Assembly (NCBI RefSeq): GCF_963664075.1
Contig: NZ_OY760916.1
Coordinates: 2,420,001 to 2,484,000, forward strand
Length of the DNA: 64,000 nucleotides
Reading direction: 5' to 3'
DNA from: an uncultured Desulfobulbus sp.
GTDB taxonomy: Bacteria; Desulfobacterota; Desulfobulbia; Desulfobulbales; Desulfobulbaceae
Numbering within the stretch: position 1 is the stretch's first letter; each line of letters begins with the position of its first letter. Positions 18,101-27,758 of this stretch are shown in pieces. Below the pieces are notes generated by a model. It was not told the DNA's origin, did not search any database, and saw only the letters and a list, made by a program, of their open reading frames with translations. A program made the position numbers and the translations under genes.

Positions 18101-19012
18101 ATGAGTATGCCCGAGAATAGTCCCCACAAGTCATCTGTTGTCACCTCCTCAACCAGGCCTCGTCAACGCCTTGTGGGGGGCGCGGCGGTTCTTGGTTCTG
18201 CGTTGCTCTTTTACCTGGCCACAGCCATCATCCATTGGTCTCACGCCTTTGTTACCATTGGGACCTCCATGTATACCTTTTCCCGCTTTGTATTGGGCTT
18301 TATAGTGGTCAGCCTCAGCATGGTACTCGGCAAGCGATCTCCCCGATGCAACCACCTGGGATTTATCCTCAGCCGCATGCTCACCAATACCATCGCGGTC
18401 TTTTGTTTCTATAAGGCCGTTGAGATGGGCAGTGTGGCTGAGGCCAATATCCTTAACATGACCTACCCGCTCTTTGTCGCCTTGTTCTCTTGGTTTTTAC
18501 TCAAAGACCAGCGGGATCTCTTTTCCCTGGCAATCGTCGTCTGTGCCAGCATCGGCATCTGGCTCATCCTGGCTCCCGATATAAGCGCCCTTCATCTCAA
18601 CGATTTCTGGGGTCTGCTCTCCGGATTCTTTGCAGGCTTTGCCATTCTCTCGCTGAACCTCAGCCGTCAACATGACGACGCCCAGACGATCCTCTGGTAT
18701 ATGTTTGGCCTGGGCGCAATCCTGATGCTGCCCATGGTCTCTACCGAGCTGCGCCTTCCCTCGCCCCTTGAGTTTTTCTTTCTCATCGCCTGTTCCCTGG
18801 CCGGTGTGGGAGGGCAGTATCTACTGACCTATGGCTTTCGCTATGTTACCGCGGTGGAAGGAGCGGTTGTCTCCTCCTCACGTATTCTCATTGCCGCACT
18901 GCTTGGCCCCCTGCTTGTCGCCGATCCGCCCCTTGGCATTGCCGGCTGTGTTGGAGCCCTTATAATTTTCTGTGCCGACATCGCCCTGGCTCTCAGGGCA
19001 CCAAAGCGCTAA
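18101..19012 (+). CDS. EamA/DMT-family transporter
   Basis: 303 residues from the ATG at 18101 (AGAGG upstream); a longer frame overlapping tatC is rejected. About ten transmembrane segments in two EamA halves are visible. The first half has VTIGTSMYTFSRFVLGF, FCFYKAVEMGSVAEANILNMTYPLFVALF and WFLLKDQ. The second has the equivalent TYGFRYVTAVEGAVVSSSRIL near the end. DMT transporters export or import metabolites such as amino acids or nucleotide derivatives; the substrate cannot be read from sequence. It may share the tatBC transcript. Confidence 0.85.
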   Translation: MSMPENSPHKSSVVTSSTRPRQRLVGGAAVLGSALLFYLATAIIHWSHAFVTIGTSMYTFSRFVLGFIVVSLSMVLGKRSPRCNHLGFILSRMLTNTIAVFCFYKAVEMGSVAEANILNMTYPLFVALFSWFLLKDQRDLFSLAIVVCASIGIWLILAPDISALHLNDFWGLLSGFFAGFAILSLNLSRQHDDAQTILWYMFGLGAILMLPMVSTELRLPSPLEFFFLIACSLAGVGGQYLLTYGFRYVTAVEGAVVSSSRILIAALLGPLLVADPPLGIAGCVGALIIFCADIALALRAPKR

Positions 19013-19216
19013 AGTGACTGTCAGCGCACAAATTCCCAAAACTTAACTCTTGCGGTTCCTCTTTGCTGCAAACATAAACCTCCTTATAATTTTCCTTGAC
19101 TCAGATCGAGCCTTTCCTGATAATCGAACTAAATCAACATGTAAGGCGCCGCCTTCCGCGCACCGCGTTTTCTCGTTTTCCAGTTTCCCAATTGTCATTA
19201 CCGTAAGGAGTGCACC

Positions 19217-21265
19217 ATGAATGACTTCAGGCTCGGGGTCAAGTTAGTCGGTGGTTTTTTAATCACTGCGTTGATCATCGTTTTCGTTGGCCTCTTTTCC
19301 ATCAGACAACAAATTTTGCTCGGTGATGAAGTTGGAAAGCTTGGCTCCGAGAGTATTCCCGCCGTTGAAAATATCCTCGTGGTCAAGAGCCAGGCAGCCT
19401 CCATCGCCTCGCATATGCGCTCCCTCTTGACCCCATATGCGAATGAGGAAGAACGCAACTACTCCCACAGCCATCTTCTGGAGTCGCGTAAGATCTACCA
19501 GGAAGCCAAAGAACGATTCATGGCCCTGGCTCTTTCCAAAGAGGTCAAGTCAGAATGGCAGAATTTCAACACCAATATCTCGCAATGGGTTCAGGTGAAT
19601 AATGAAGCCGTGGAACTCTCCAAGGAACTCATCGCCATGGATATGCTCAACCCCCCGGTGATGAAACAGCGCATGGGTGAATTTGAAATCGCCCACTCCC
19701 AACTGCTGGCAAACATCAGCAAGCTTATTCTCCTTGGTGATGACTTTGAAGGTGGCACCAACGACCAGACCTGTCCCCTGGGGCGCTGGATGGAACGCAT
19801 GGACACCAACAACGAACAAATGGTTCGCTTGGTCAGCCAGCTCAAGCCTATTCATGCCCAGCTCCACAAGGCTGTAGGCCACGCCAAAGAACTGGTCCGC
19901 AATGAGCAGAAATTTGAAGCGCGAGAAGTCCTTAGGAGTGAAATCGATCCCGCTTCACAAAAGGTTTTTGCTCTGGTCCATGATATGGCCGCAATTGTCG
20001 ATGAGGCCGAGGAAAAATTCATCCGCATGAACAAACTGCTCCTGGAAGATGGAGAGCAGTATCAGCTCAAGACCTTTGCCGCAGTTGATCAAATTGTTCA
20101 GCGGGCTAAACAGTCTGCCCAGGCAACGGTACAGGAAGCCTATGACAGTGCCCATAATGGAGAGATGATCACCATCATCTGTGTGGTTGTTGGCTTTGTC
20201 TTTGCGGTGGCCCTGGGACTTATCCTTACCCGCTTGATCACAAAACCGCTGTTCATGGGTGTTGACCTTGCCAAGGCGATGGCCAATGGCGATCTAACCC
20301 AAACCATGAATGTGAATCAAAAAGATGAAATCGGAATGTTGGCTCATTCTCTCAACGACATGGCTCAAAACCTGCGCAGCATGTTTGGGGAAATTAAAAA
20401 CGGTGTCTCCAGTGTGGATGACTCTTCAAGCCAGCTGGCTGCCATCTCCAATCAAATGTCGTCAGGTGCGGAATCCACTTCGGGCCGCGCCTCGCAGGTA
20501 GCAGCTGCCGCCGAAGAGATGAGTGCCAACCAAAACTCCATAGCGGCTGCCATGGAAGAGGCCTCGGTTAATGTGAATATGGTTGCGGCAGCAGCCGAAG
20601 AGATGAACTCTACCATTACCGAGATTGCCGAAAACTCGAGTAAGGCAACTGACATTACCTCAAAGGCAGTACAACAGTCCAAAGAGGCTTCCAACCGAGT
20701 CGATGAACTTGGCCGCGCTGCCGATGAGATCAACAAGGTTACGGAAGCGATCACCGAGATCTCCGAGCAGACTAACCTCTTGGCACTGAATGCTACCATT
20801 GAAGCGGCTCGAGCTGGTGAAGCCGGTAAAGGATTTGCCGTTGTTGCCAATGAGATTAAAGATCTGGCCAAACAGACCGCCATGGCGACCCAGGATATTA
20901 AAAACAAAATTCAGGGTATTCAGCAGGCGACTGGTGTCACGGTCCGTGAAATCAATGAAATCAGTACCGTTATCGCAGACGTCGATCAGATTGTAGCCAC
21001 CATCGCCTCTGCTGTGGAAGAACAGTCGGCGACCACCAGGGAAATCGCAGCCAACGTCGGACAGGCCAGTCAGGGGATTGGCGAGGTCAACGAAAATGTG
21101 GCCCAGAGCTCAGCGGTTTCCGCCGAAATTGCTTCGGATATTGCGACGGTCAACGAGAGTACCAACGAGATTAACGCAGCCAGTAGCCAGGTCAAAGTGA
21201 GTGCCGAAGCCCTGCGCGGAGTGGCCGACCGACTCAAGGAGATGGTTGGTCAGTTCAAGATATAG
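19217..21265 (+). CDS. Methyl-accepting chemotaxis protein with periplasmic CZB-like zinc domain
   Basis: 682 residues, start at ATG 19217 with AAGGAG 8 bp upstream. TM1 spans about 11-29; the periplasmic domain runs to about 310; TM2 is at [25 protein letters not shown] domain follows and then the signalling hairpin with the conserved tip [20 protein letters not shown] and [20 protein letters not shown]. The sensor part contains TCPLGRWME (Cys186) with His160, His213 and His217. This is the three-His/one-Cys arrangement of CZB-type zinc-binding domains, which in other proteins respond to hypochlorite or zinc. There is no C-terminal CheR-binding pentapeptide. A strong terminator follows. Confidence 0.85.
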   Translation: MNDFRLGVKLVGGFLITALIIVFVGLFSIRQQILLGDEVGKLGSESIPAVENILVVKSQAASIASHMRSLLTPYANEEERNYSHSHLLESRKIYQEAKERFMALALSKEVKSEWQNFNTNISQWVQVNNEAVELSKELIAMDMLNPPVMKQRMGEFEIAHSQLLANISKLILLGDDFEGGTNDQTCPLGRWMERMDTNNEQMVRLVSQLKPIHAQLHKAVGHAKELVRNEQKFEAREVLRSEIDPASQKVFALVHDMAAIVDEAEEKFIRMNKLLLEDGEQYQLKTFAAVDQIVQRAKQSAQATVQEAYDSAHNGEMITIICVVVGFVFAVALGLILTRLITKPLFMGVDLAKAMANGDLTQTMNVNQKDEIGMLAHSLNDMAQNLRSMFGEIKNGVSSVDDSSSQLAAISNQMSSGAESTSGRASQVAAAAEEMSANQNSIAAAMEEASVNVNMVAAAAEEMNSTITEIAENSSKATDITSKAVQQSKEASNRVDELGRAADEINKVTEAITEISEQTNLLALNATIEAARAGEAGKGFAVVANEIKDLAKQTAMATQDIKNKIQGIQQATGVTVREINEISTVIADVDQIVATIASAVEEQSATTREIAANVGQASQGIGEVNENVAQSSAVSAEIASDIATVNESTNEINAASSQVKVSAEALRGVADRLKEMVGQFKI

Positions 21266-21312
21266 GAATGCAGCACACGGCTCCGGCCGTGGAGACAGAA
21301 TGGATGAGCAAT

Positions 21313-21350
21313 GCCGTTTTCACCAACAGGGTGAAAACGGCACTTTTTTT
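21313..21350 (+). terminator. Intrinsic terminator of the chemoreceptor gene
   Basis: GCCGTTTTCACC (21313-21324) pairs with GGTGAAAACGGC (21330-21341) around a 5-nt loop, followed by ACTTTTTTTATTTT. This is a textbook rho-independent terminator 48 bp after the stop codon. Confidence 0.9.
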
Positions 21351-21377
21351 ATTTTGTTCGGAAAGAATTTCTTCAGG

Positions 21378-23426
21378 TTAGGATGAACGAAGGGTGGCGT
21401 ACACCTGGGCGGCAAGATCATCAATAGAGAAAGGCTTTTGAATACAGGGGCCGAGCCTCTCATTTTCAGGTGCTTGAGTAGTTTCTTTGGCATAGCCCGA
21501 CATGAACAGACATTTCATATTCGGGTAAAACGAACGAAGGAGTTTCGCCAGCTCTTGTCCTCCCATTTCTGGCATAACCAGATCAGCAAGCAGCAACTGA
21601 ATTCCTCCAGGTTCAGTATTGGCTAGCAATATCGCCTCGGTGGGTCTGGTGGTCGCAAGTATGGTATAGCCCAGTCCGGTCAACAAAGCGCTGGTTGTTT
21701 TAAGAATTCCTGCCTCGTCATCAACCACCAGAATGGTCTCTCCCTCACCGCGTTGTATAGCCGTTAACGCAGATGTGCTCGTCTGAGTTGGAGCATGATG
21801 GGCAGGCAGGTACAAAGAGATGGTGGAGCCCTCTCCAAGAGTGCTGCGCACATCGATACTCCCCTTGTTCTGTTGGATGATCCCATAGACCGTTGAAAGT
21901 CCTAATCCGGTTCCCTGCCCTTCCTCTTTGGTGGTAAAAAAAGGCTCAAACATCTGCTGCATGATGGCTGGGTCTATGCCACCGCCCTCATCGCTCACCG
22001 TCAACAAAACGTACTCCCCCGCCTGGAGTTGATCATGACTCAGGCATAGGGCATCATTGAGGGAAACCATGGCTGTACGGATACAAATTTTACCTCCTGA
22101 GGGCATAGAATCCCGGGCATTTACGCAAAGGTTTGCCAGAATCTGGTCGACCTGCGATGGATCGATCAAAACCGAGGCTAAATCGGCCTGAGGTTGCCAG
22201 ACGAGCTGCACTTCTTCACCGATCATACGCTGCAACACTTTGAGCATACCGGCAACGGTCTCATTGAGATCTATGACTTGAGGGACCACTGGTTGTTTGC
22301 GCGCAAAACCCAGCAGTTTGCGCGTCATGGCCGAAGATCGTTGAGCTGCATCTACAATCTGTTGCAAAAATTCGTGTATCTGCATCCCAGGATCAACCTT
22401 ACTCAGCGCCATTTGTGCATACCCAAGGATAACGCTGAGCATATTGTTGTAATCGTGGGCGACCCCTCCCGCTAGTCGACCGATCGATTCCATTTTCTGT
22501 GCCTGCCGCAGTTGTGCCTCCAACTCTGCCTGCTGTTTTTCTGCGGTGATACGTTGAGTCACATCACGAATGATGCCGATGTATCCCGTCATGTTCTCTT
22601 CATCGTCATACAGACGAAAGAGGTTGACCTCGCCAGGAAAAATCCGACCACTTTGAGTGACAAACTGAATCAAAAAAATCTGGGTGGAATCATCGGATAA
22701 GTTCTCCAGTGAAGTACGCATCTTATGATACTGGGCTTCACTTTCATAAAGAACAAGGGTTTGCTGGCCCACAAGTTCCTCCAAGCTGTAACCAAAAAGA
22801 TCTCCAAAGGCTCGATTACAGTTGATAATGCGGCGATGCACATCAGTAACCAAGAGTGCATCTCGAATGGAATGAAACAAACGGCGGTAGTTGGTTTCGG
22901 ATTGCCGAAGGATATCTTCCGTCTTTTTGTGCGCGTGAACCTCTTGCTCAAGCTGCAGCATCTTCTGCTCAATCTTATTGATAAGCCGTTCATTGTACAG
23001 CTTAAGCACCTCTTCTTCTGGGCAGGGGGTAGGACAGGGGGCCCCCGGTATCTCCTCTGGATGAGAAACGACTTCATCGAGAATGGCGAGCAGTACCTCG
23101 GACTCGCAGGGCTTTCGCAAAAATTTACTGGCACCGATTTTCAGGGCAAACTTCTCATCTTTGGGCCCCGTATAGGTGGCCGTGAAAACGATAAAGGGAA
23201 TATGGCAGTATCGAGAATCAGTTTTTACCTTGCGACACAGCTCAAAGCCATCCATCTCAGGCATGAGAATATCAGAGAGAATGCAGGCAATCTCTTGGCT
23301 TTCAAGCAGTTGCAGAGCTTCGCTCCCATTACTGGCTGAGCTAACTGTATAGCCATGCCCCTGAAGGAGGCACTCCATCATGTAACGGTTTTCCGCCTGA
23401 TCATCCACACTCAGTATCCGCATCAA
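21378..23426 (-). CDS. Hybrid histidine kinase, REC-PAS-HisKA-HATPase-REC
   Basis: 682 residues without transmembrane segments. The N-terminal receiver (1-120) has DD at 8-9 and phospho-acceptor Asp52 in SDILMPEMDGF. A coiled coil leads to a PAS domain (about 175-290). The HisKA box GGVAHDYNNMLSVILGYAQ carries the phospho-His near 328. The HATPase follows with [20 protein letters not shown] second receiver (about 560-682, Asp in LLLADLVMPEMGGQ) closes the protein. It is the last gene of a three-gene operon with 4-bp overlaps. The two receivers and the single-domain regulator upstream suggest a multi-step phosphorelay. No DNA-binding output domain is encoded here. Confidence 0.85.
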   Translation of the reverse strand: MMRILSVDDQAENRYMMECLLQGHGYTVSSASNGSEALQLLESQEIACILSDILMPEMDGFELCRKVKTDSRYCHIPFIVFTATYTGPKDEKFALKIGASKFLRKPCESEVLLAILDEVVSHPEEIPGAPCPTPCPEEEVLKLYNERLINKIEQKMLQLEQEVHAHKKTEDILRQSETNYRRLFHSIRDALLVTDVHRRIINCNRAFGDLFGYSLEELVGQQTLVLYESEAQYHKMRTSLENLSDDSTQIFLIQFVTQSGRIFPGEVNLFRLYDDEENMTGYIGIIRDVTQRITAEKQQAELEAQLRQAQKMESIGRLAGGVAHDYNNMLSVILGYAQMALSKVDPGMQIHEFLQQIVDAAQRSSAMTRKLLGFARKQPVVPQVIDLNETVAGMLKVLQRMIGEEVQLVWQPQADLASVLIDPSQVDQILANLCVNARDSMPSGGKICIRTAMVSLNDALCLSHDQLQAGEYVLLTVSDEGGGIDPAIMQQMFEPFFTTKEEGQGTGLGLSTVYGIIQQNKGSIDVRSTLGEGSTISLYLPAHHAPTQTSTSALTAIQRGEGETILVVDDEAGILKTTSALLTGLGYTILATTRPTEAILLANTEPGGIQLLLADLVMPEMGGQELAKLLRSFYPNMKCLFMSGYAKETTQAPENERLGPCIQKPFSIDDLAAQVYATLRSS

Positions 23427-23815
23427 AGTGCTCCATCTGTGTTCCAGTCTGGGGGAAAATAACTGCAGATTTCCGAGACAAAGGTTTCTGGATTGATCGG
23501 TTTTTCAATATACCCGGTGGCACCGGCGGCCAGAATCTGTTCTCGATCACCGACCATGGCATAGGAGGTAACAGCGATTATAGGGACCTCACTCAGCTCT
23601 TGATGACGTTTAAGCTCGGTGGCAACCGCATACCCATCCATGCCCGGGAGTTGAATATCAAGAAGAATTGCCAAAGGAGTGCAGCATAATGCTGTCTCCA
23701 CCCCCTTGTTTCCATCCATGGCGCTGAGGATAGTAAACCCGCTTTTTTCAAGAAGAAACTGCATCATGTAGAGATTCTGTGCATTGTCCTCAATAATAAG
23801 CAGAGGTTTTTTCAT
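23423..23815 (-). CDS. Single-domain response regulator (DivK/CheY-like)
   Basis: 130 residues, a receiver alone. Acidic pocket ED at 9-10, phospho-acceptor Asp53 in LLDIQLPGMDGYA, Thr/Ser in IAVTSYAM and Lys in YIEKPINPE are all in place. Its ends overlap both neighbouring kinase genes by about 4 bp, so it is translationally coupled to each and most likely shuttles phosphate between them. Confidence 0.88.
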   Translation of the reverse strand: MKKPLLIIEDNAQNLYMMQFLLEKSGFTILSAMDGNKGVETALCCTPLAILLDIQLPGMDGYAVATELKRHQELSEVPIIAVTSYAMVGDREQILAAGATGYIEKPINPETFVSEICSYFPPDWNTDGAL

Positions 23816-25884
23816 GCATGCTCCTCCTGATGTGGGTCACGGGTACCCTTTTGAGGCAAAACAAGGGTGAATGTTGATCCCTGTCCTTGAGTACTGGTCA
23901 CAGTGATTGCCCCTCCCATCTGCCTGGCTAAACGCTGGCAGATAGCAAGGCCAAGACCTGTTCCTTCGTGTTTTCTTGCAAGCCCCGATTCGACCTGATG
24001 AAAAGGATGAAAGATCCTTTTGAGCTCCCTCTTTTCCATGCCGATACCCGTATCTTTAATGTTCAGGATAACTGTGTCTCCCTGGTCCTGGCATGTGAGA
24101 AGAACCGATCCTTGTTCCGTGAATTTAATCGCATTATTCAATAGATTAATAAGGATTTGTTCAAAGCGTCGCTTATCAGTATTGATACTCCCCAGACACT
24201 GCTCTCCTGGAAACTCAAGCATCAGCCCTTTTTCTTCGGCTAAGGGACGAACCAAGCTCAATACATGCAAAAGCACGGAATGCAGCTCAAAGCAATCAAG
24301 GCTGAGTTCAAGCTCTCCAGCTTCAATTTTGGAGATATCCAAAACATCATTAATCAGCGACAAAAGATGCCGTGAGCTTTTTTGCACCATCCGCAGCTGC
24401 TTATTCTGCTCTTCGTTCAGGGGACCGGCCAATCCCTGGACCAAAATACCCGTGAAGCCGATAATGGAATTTAAGGGAGTGCGCAACTCATGGGACATGG
24501 TCGCCAAAAAGGCGGATTTGGTTCGATCGGCTTCCTGGGCTTTTTCCATAGCCCGGCGCAACGTTTCGGCAGCACGTCGTTCTTCGCTGATATCTTCGAG
24601 TATGGCCACAGCCCCGTCTTTTGGATTACTTTCGTCAAAAGCACGGAGACTCAACCGAGCCCAGAAGACCGTACCGTCTTTGCGGGTAACCTGCTGGGAA
24701 CGGCGGTGGGTTTCACCACGAGCAAGCTGCGCATAGACCTGATAACTGGCTTGCTCAAAGGCCTGTTGGCTCCCATACCACATGCGTGTGGACATACCGA
24801 TCAGCTCATCATAGCCATAGCCCGTCATCTCTGTCATTTTTGGATTACAACGGACAATGACCCGATCACGCAGCATGATGATGCCCACCCCTGCAGATTC
24901 AAAGATGGAAATCTGCTCCCGCGTGATTGTGGCGAGCTCGGCCGTACGCTCACGGATACGCGCCTCCATATCCTGGTTGACTTTGCGCAGTTCACGGGTT
25001 CGGACGTTCACCTGGTATTTGAGGAGTACGCCGCCCAAAAGACTGAAGAGTAAAACGCCAATCCCAACCCCACCGCCAATTTTGAGCCAGAGAGGCCAAT
25101 GAAAATTGACCTTTTGCGAGGTCCAACGAAGAACCGACTGATAATACAGGGAATTGGGATTAGATTTCAGCTGAGATAAATAGCGATCTAGAATGGGTAG
25201 GAGATGCTTGGGGTCCCCTTCAGCAGCGGCGTAGTAAAGGTCCGAGGGCTCAAAAACCACGCTCGTGTCTTCCAGCCCGTAGGCACGGCCATTCATCATG
25301 CCGTAAAAACGGTTGGTCACGGCGACATCAGCCTCCCCCTTCTGAACACGCTCAAACATGGACTTATAGTCCCCGACCTGAATCAGCTCACATTCAAGAG
25401 CAAACCCCTTTCGCAGCCGTTCAAAGGCGGTTTCCTGAATTGAGCGCTCAAGCACCATGATCCGTTTGTGATTCAGATCGAGGATCGAGTGGATCTTGTG
25501 TCCATGAGGCGCATACACCTGAAACCAGGAAGAAAGAGCCGGAACCTGAGGAAAGGCGTACAGCCTATCGCGTTCTGCCGAATAGGCCATATCCGGCATG
25601 AGATCTATCTCTGCGTGTTCGAGCCGGTCTAAATTTTTGGCCCAGGTGCCAGAGAGATATCTGAGCTGCCAGCCTTCTTTACGTGCAATTTCTTCGATTA
25701 TATCGACAAAAATTCCGGCAGGTTGCCCATCTTGAGTAAAAATTTTAGGTGGGTTTTCATAGAGTCCGACACGCACCACCAATGGTTGTTCTGTGGCCAA
25801 GGCTGTCCCCGTGCAAAAGAACACACAGAGCAGAAGCAACACAGGCAGACACCCATGATGAGAACGTACAGTTGAAAAGATCAT
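23812..25884 (-). CDS. Sensor histidine kinase with periplasmic solute-binding domain
   Basis: 690 residues. A signal peptide or first membrane segment is followed by an SBP_bac_3-type solute-binding domain (about 35-255; VVRVGLYENPPKIFTQDGQ, ELIQVGDYKSMFERVQKGEA). A transmembrane helix (about 270-290), PAS domain (about 320-430), HisKA (FLATMSHELRTPLNSIIGF) and HATPase (GTGLGLAICQRLARQMGG) complete it. This architecture senses a small periplasmic ligand, amino-acid-like by family, and phosphorylates a partner. It is the first gene of the operon with the single-domain regulator and the hybrid kinase. GAGGGAT precedes the start. There is no C-terminal receiver, which fits a need for the separate regulator gene. 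Confidence 0.87.
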   Translation of the reverse strand: MIFSTVRSHHGCLPVLLLLCVFFCTGTALATEQPLVVRVGLYENPPKIFTQDGQPAGIFVDIIEEIARKEGWQLRYLSGTWAKNLDRLEHAEIDLMPDMAYSAERDRLYAFPQVPALSSWFQVYAPHGHKIHSILDLNHKRIMVLERSIQETAFERLRKGFALECELIQVGDYKSMFERVQKGEADVAVTNRFYGMMNGRAYGLEDTSVVFEPSDLYYAAAEGDPKHLLPILDRYLSQLKSNPNSLYYQSVLRWTSQKVNFHWPLWLKIGGGVGIGVLLFSLLGGVLLKYQVNVRTRELRKVNQDMEARIRERTAELATITREQISIFESAGVGIIMLRDRVIVRCNPKMTEMTGYGYDELIGMSTRMWYGSQQAFEQASYQVYAQLARGETHRRSQQVTRKDGTVFWARLSLRAFDESNPKDGAVAILEDISEERRAAETLRRAMEKAQEADRTKSAFLATMSHELRTPLNSIIGFTGILVQGLAGPLNEEQNKQLRMVQKSSRHLLSLINDVLDISKIEAGELELSLDCFELHSVLLHVLSLVRPLAEEKGLMLEFPGEQCLGSINTDKRRFEQILINLLNNAIKFTEQGSVLLTCQDQGDTVILNIKDTGIGMEKRELKRIFHPFHQVESGLARKHEGTGLGLAICQRLARQMGGAITVTSTQGQGSTFTLVLPQKGTRDPHQEEHA

Positions 25885-26079
25885 ACAGAATCCCTCGTGG
25901 TAAGGGTTTCCAGAATGGATGCTAACGGATTCAGCTATCGGTTTGCAGAGATCAGGAATTTACCTAGTGTCGCATTATGCATACTTTGCAAGACAAAGGC
26001 AAATGGAAACACGTTAGACAATTGAAAAACAAAGGCGATTTCAAGATGTTATTCGCCTGTAACCCTTGAGAATACTCTT

Positions 26080-27096
26080 TCATGGACACATTTCCTGTTT
26101 CAGCAGACAACAGGAAATACGGTGCAGTGGAGCACCATCTTTGGCGTAGGCAATATTATCAGGCTGGAGGAGTTTATTCATCACGCAACCCTCGGGAATT
26201 GTAAGAGGAAAAAAACGATCCTCATTGAGCCCCGAACGGTGGAGCAGCTGGTTATTGTGGATCTCATAGGAATGGATAGGATGGTCTTCACAGAGTGGGC
26301 ATTGATACACTCGACCGTTGGGAAAAATAAAAAAGTTTTCCGCTACCATCCCTGCGCACTGAAACAACTCATCAGGCTCGAGGTACACTTTGGGATAGGT
26401 CACGTGAATACCACGGCTTGCCGCATCTGCTGCCACCTGGGGGACCACGGAAAGCCACTGCTTGGGATCCACCTGCCAGTTGCGCTCCCCTTCGGGTTTT
26501 GTTTGCGCGGGGTTTCCCCTAAGCCCGATCACCTGGATAAAAAATCGGCGAACACCCAACTCTTCAAGCAGTGCGGGCATACGATGGAGTTGATCGATAT
26601 TGAGCCCGGAGACTGTGTAAATAAGGCTGGTATTGAATCCAAGCGTCACTGCCTTTTTCAGGTTTTGAGTGCAGATATCAAAGACACCCTCTCCACGAAT
26701 AGGGTCATTAATTGCTGCATCGGGACCATCAAGACTGAAGCTGAGATAGTCCAGTTCCTGCGGGCTCACCTGTTCAAGCAGATTATGGAGCAGGTACCCG
26801 TTGGAGTCTACGGTTACGGCATAACGCATGGATTTAGCCGCCCTGATGATATCAGCCAGATCCTTATGCATGGTCGGCTCCCCGCCCAAAAGAATCAGGT
26901 TGGTCTGCTGCTCTGGACGAGCAAAGAGCTTCAGCCAACGAAGCACTGTTTCCAGGGGTAGGGTCGCAGTCCCATGCTGGTCAGGATTAATGTAACAGTG
27001 GCGGCAGCTCAGATTACAGGCGGTGAGAATATGGAAAAAAACATTGCGCTCGCCAGCCTGAAAACCAACGGTTCGGGCTTGAGGTGCAGTACTCAT
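26080..27096 (-). CDS. Radical SAM protein with C-terminal cysteine cluster (SPASM-like)
   Basis: 338 residues. CNLSCRHCY near residues 28-36 is the CxxxCxxC radical SAM cluster motif. LLGGEPTMHKDL is the GGE motif, and FSLDGPDAAINDPIRG is the conserved beta-strand region. After the barrel, additional cysteines occur (LFQCAGM, YQCPLCED, ISCCLLKQEMC), the arrangement expected of an auxiliary iron-sulfur cluster domain. Such enzymes modify peptides, cofactors or small molecules. Its ATG overlaps the stop of the deaminase gene (ATGA), so the two are translationally coupled. No precursor peptide gene is visible, and the substrate is unknown. Confidence 0.83.
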   Translation of the reverse strand: MSTAPQARTVGFQAGERNVFFHILTACNLSCRHCYINPDQHGTATLPLETVLRWLKLFARPEQQTNLILLGGEPTMHKDLADIIRAAKSMRYAVTVDSNGYLLHNLLEQVSPQELDYLSFSLDGPDAAINDPIRGEGVFDICTQNLKKAVTLGFNTSLIYTVSGLNIDQLHRMPALLEELGVRRFFIQVIGLRGNPAQTKPEGERNWQVDPKQWLSVVPQVAADAASRGIHVTYPKVYLEPDELFQCAGMVAENFFIFPNGRVYQCPLCEDHPIHSYEIHNNQLLHRSGLNEDRFFPLTIPEGCVMNKLLQPDNIAYAKDGAPLHRISCCLLKQEMCP

Positions 27097-27611
27097 GGAT
27101 TGGGCTCCAGGCTCTGGGCCATGGTGTAACGGGACAGCAGGCTTTCCTGCCAGTAATCCCCGCTTTGAAAAAACTGTTGAAACAGGCGCAGACTCGCATC
27201 ACGGCGAACACGATCTATCAGCTCCACCTTCATCTGTGCGTAGAGGGTATTAAGCATGTAAAGCGGTACATTCCCTCCTCCCCCCATGACATCCTCATAG
27301 GCCCAGACAAAAGTGCGAATACCAGAAAGAAGCATAGTCGAATAACACATGAGGCAGGGCTCAAGAGTCGAGTAGACGGTAACCTGACTTAAATCCAGCT
27401 GAGGTTGCTCTTTAATCAATCTCCGCAGTGTCAACACCTCCGCATGATCGATCTCGTTACGGGTTCCTTCCTGACTGTTTTGCCGGCGTCCTTTGGCGAC
27501 AACCCTGTCCCCGGCAACCATAACACAGCCCACGGGGAATTCCCCCTCGTCTAAAGCTTTTTCAGCCTCTTCCAGTGCCAGATCCATATAGTCTTCATGT
27601 CGGCTCGTCAT
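27093..27611 (-). CDS. Nucleoside/cytidine deaminase-fold protein (TadA/GuaD-like)
   Basis: 172 residues. The zinc site is clear: HAEVLTLRRL (His ligand and catalytic Glu) and STLEPCLMCYSTML (two Cys ligands), preceded by GEFPVGCVMVAGDRVVAKG. This is the cytidine deaminase-like fold. TadA normally has PVGAV and N(x)DPTAHAE, and these differ here (PVGCV, RNEIDHAE), so a guanine- or other base-deaminating role is possible. It is translationally coupled to the radical SAM gene, suggesting a joint pathway on a nucleobase-like or amino-bearing substrate. Confidence 0.8.
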   Translation of the reverse strand: MTSRHEDYMDLALEEAEKALDEGEFPVGCVMVAGDRVVAKGRRQNSQEGTRNEIDHAEVLTLRRLIKEQPQLDLSQVTVYSTLEPCLMCYSTMLLSGIRTFVWAYEDVMGGGGNVPLYMLNTLYAQMKVELIDRVRRDASLRLFQQFFQSGDYWQESLLSRYTMAQSLEPNP

Positions 27612-27758
27612 CGGGGAATCACCATGGTGGGGAAACGTTCTATTCGTTCTTCCAGCCTGTTTTTGTTCAATAAAAAACAGTTATCAGCTATACCACGCCT
27701 AAGGAATACTGTCAAAAAAGAGTAGGTGATCATAAGAGATCGCTTACCCCCACAGGTC

